Assembly: GCF_030411995.1 (NCBI RefSeq) | Contig: NZ_JASNRC010000015.1 | Span: forward strand, 62,001-126,000 | Reading direction: 5' to 3' | DNA: 64,000 nt | Source of the DNA: Massilia sp. YIM B02769 | GTDB lineage: Bacteria > Pseudomonadota > Gammaproteobacteria > Burkholderiales > Burkholderiaceae_D | In this document: positions 63,582 through 64,000 of the stretch, piece after piece | Layout: every line of letters begins with the position of its first letter | Numbering within the stretch: position 1 is the first letter of the stretch | The notes under the pieces: generated by a model | Databases searched by the model: none | Told to the model about the DNA's origin: nothing | Seen by the model: only the letters and a program-made list of their open reading frames with translations | Translations under genes and position numbers: made by a program

Positions 63582-64000
63582 ATGAGCGAACACGATCATC
63601 ACGGCGGCCTGGCCGCCGACATCGACCGGCTGCTGGGCGCGGCCACGAACCGGCGCCAGACCCTGCGCTGGCTGCTGGCCGGCGCCGCCTCGGTGCCGCT
63701 GGCCAGTTGCGGCGGGGGCGGAGACAGCGGCAGCAGCGCCGCCGATGGCACAGTCGCGAGCGGCAGCAGCGGCAGCGGCAGCACCGGTACCGGCAGCACG
63801 GGCACGGGCAGCGGCACCACGACCGGCAGCACCAGCTGCGCGGTGATTCCCGAGGAAACCGGCGGCCCCTACCCGGCCGACGGCACCAACAGCAGCAACG
63901 GCAAGGTGGCGAACGCGCTGGTCCTGTCGGGCATCGTGCGCAGCGATATCCGTTCCAGCATCGCCGGCGCGACGGGCGTGGCCCAGGGCGTGCCGCTGAC
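63582..64000 (+). CDS. Intradiol ring-cleavage dioxygenase-like protein, truncated by window end
   Basis: The first 139 codons of an open frame running off the window. N-terminal Tat-like signal (NRRQTLRWLLAGAASVPLASC, a lipobox-like Cys), a long Gly/Ser/Thr-rich linker (residues about 48-88), then CAVIPEETGGPYPADGTN, the typical entry into exported protocatechuate/intradiol dioxygenase-like domains. ATG 63582 has AAGGAG seven bases upstream. The metal ligands (Tyr, His) would lie beyond the window, so activity cannot be judged. It is 10 bp after the Spy-like gene. Confidence 0.8.
   Translation, partial: MSEHDHHGGLAADIDRLLGAATNRRQTLRWLLAGAASVPLASCGGGGDSGSSAADGTVASGSSGSGSTGTGSTGTGSGTTTGSTSCAVIPEETGGPYPADGTNSSNGKVANALVLSGIVRSDIRSSIAGATGVAQGVPL

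Overview
The window is high-G+C chromosomal DNA, apparently from a betaproteobacterium of the Burkholderiales, most likely Oxalobacteraceae (Massilia/Duganella-like). This is inferred from gene content and from the style of proteins such as the LivK-type binding protein, Mfd-SerB, RpfE-RecJ and the LolC/E pair; no rRNA is present to confirm it. Genes are dense, on both strands, and mostly housekeeping. I see no tRNA, rRNA, CRISPR array or prophage.

Layout. 46-14192 (mostly minus strand): branched-chain amino-acid binding protein, small lipoprotein, GDSL esterase, serB and mfd, an EamA transporter divergent from an Lrp-type regulator, an EEP-family membrane phosphohydrolase, a 5'-nucleotidase, an HDOD protein and two paralogous Ser/Thr-rich lipoproteins. 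14338-19267 is the most interesting locus: a photoactive yellow protein gene (pyp) heads a tightly coupled minus-strand operon with a PAS-PAS-GGDEF cyclase and a PAS-GGDEF-EAL protein. The PYP-type 4-coumarate:CoA ligase (pcl), which activates the chromophore, is divergent from it. This looks like a blue-light sensor wired to cyclic-di-GMP. 19281-20286 is a REP-associated tyrosine transposase (RAYT) unit with 37-bp inverted ends, dropped between the convergent ends of pcl and mrcA. 20288-30493: PBP1A, OPT and POT peptide transporters, an NAD-dependent epimerase with a divergent LysR regulator, and ppnN. 30767-31154 is an 18-bp tandem-repeat array.

31201-36713+: lysS, a HAD phosphatase, prfB with its programmed +1 frameshift, cpdB-like nucleotidase and a Sel1-like protein. 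37396-42484: HTH-GAF protein, chemoreceptor plus a decayed receptor fragment, a Xre-RES toxin-antitoxin operon with a DUF2288 gene, and a DUF4440 lipoprotein. 42665-50624: recJ-rpfE, lolC/E-lolE-lolD, tatD and a hydrolase. 50786-58278 is a type VI secretion cargo module (VgrG, PGAP1-like phospholipase effector, two Tli4-type immunity proteins) with visibly lower G+C in the effector/immunity part. 58291-64000: comEC, a CpxA/CpxR-like two-component system divergent from a Spy/CpxP-like gene with several CpxR-type boxes between them, and the start of an intradiol dioxygenase-like gene.

A family of short palindromic repeats (GTAGGGTGG...CCACCCTAC or CCACGCG, variable centre) recurs in at least nine intergenic places and in two cases supplies the stop codon of the preceding gene.
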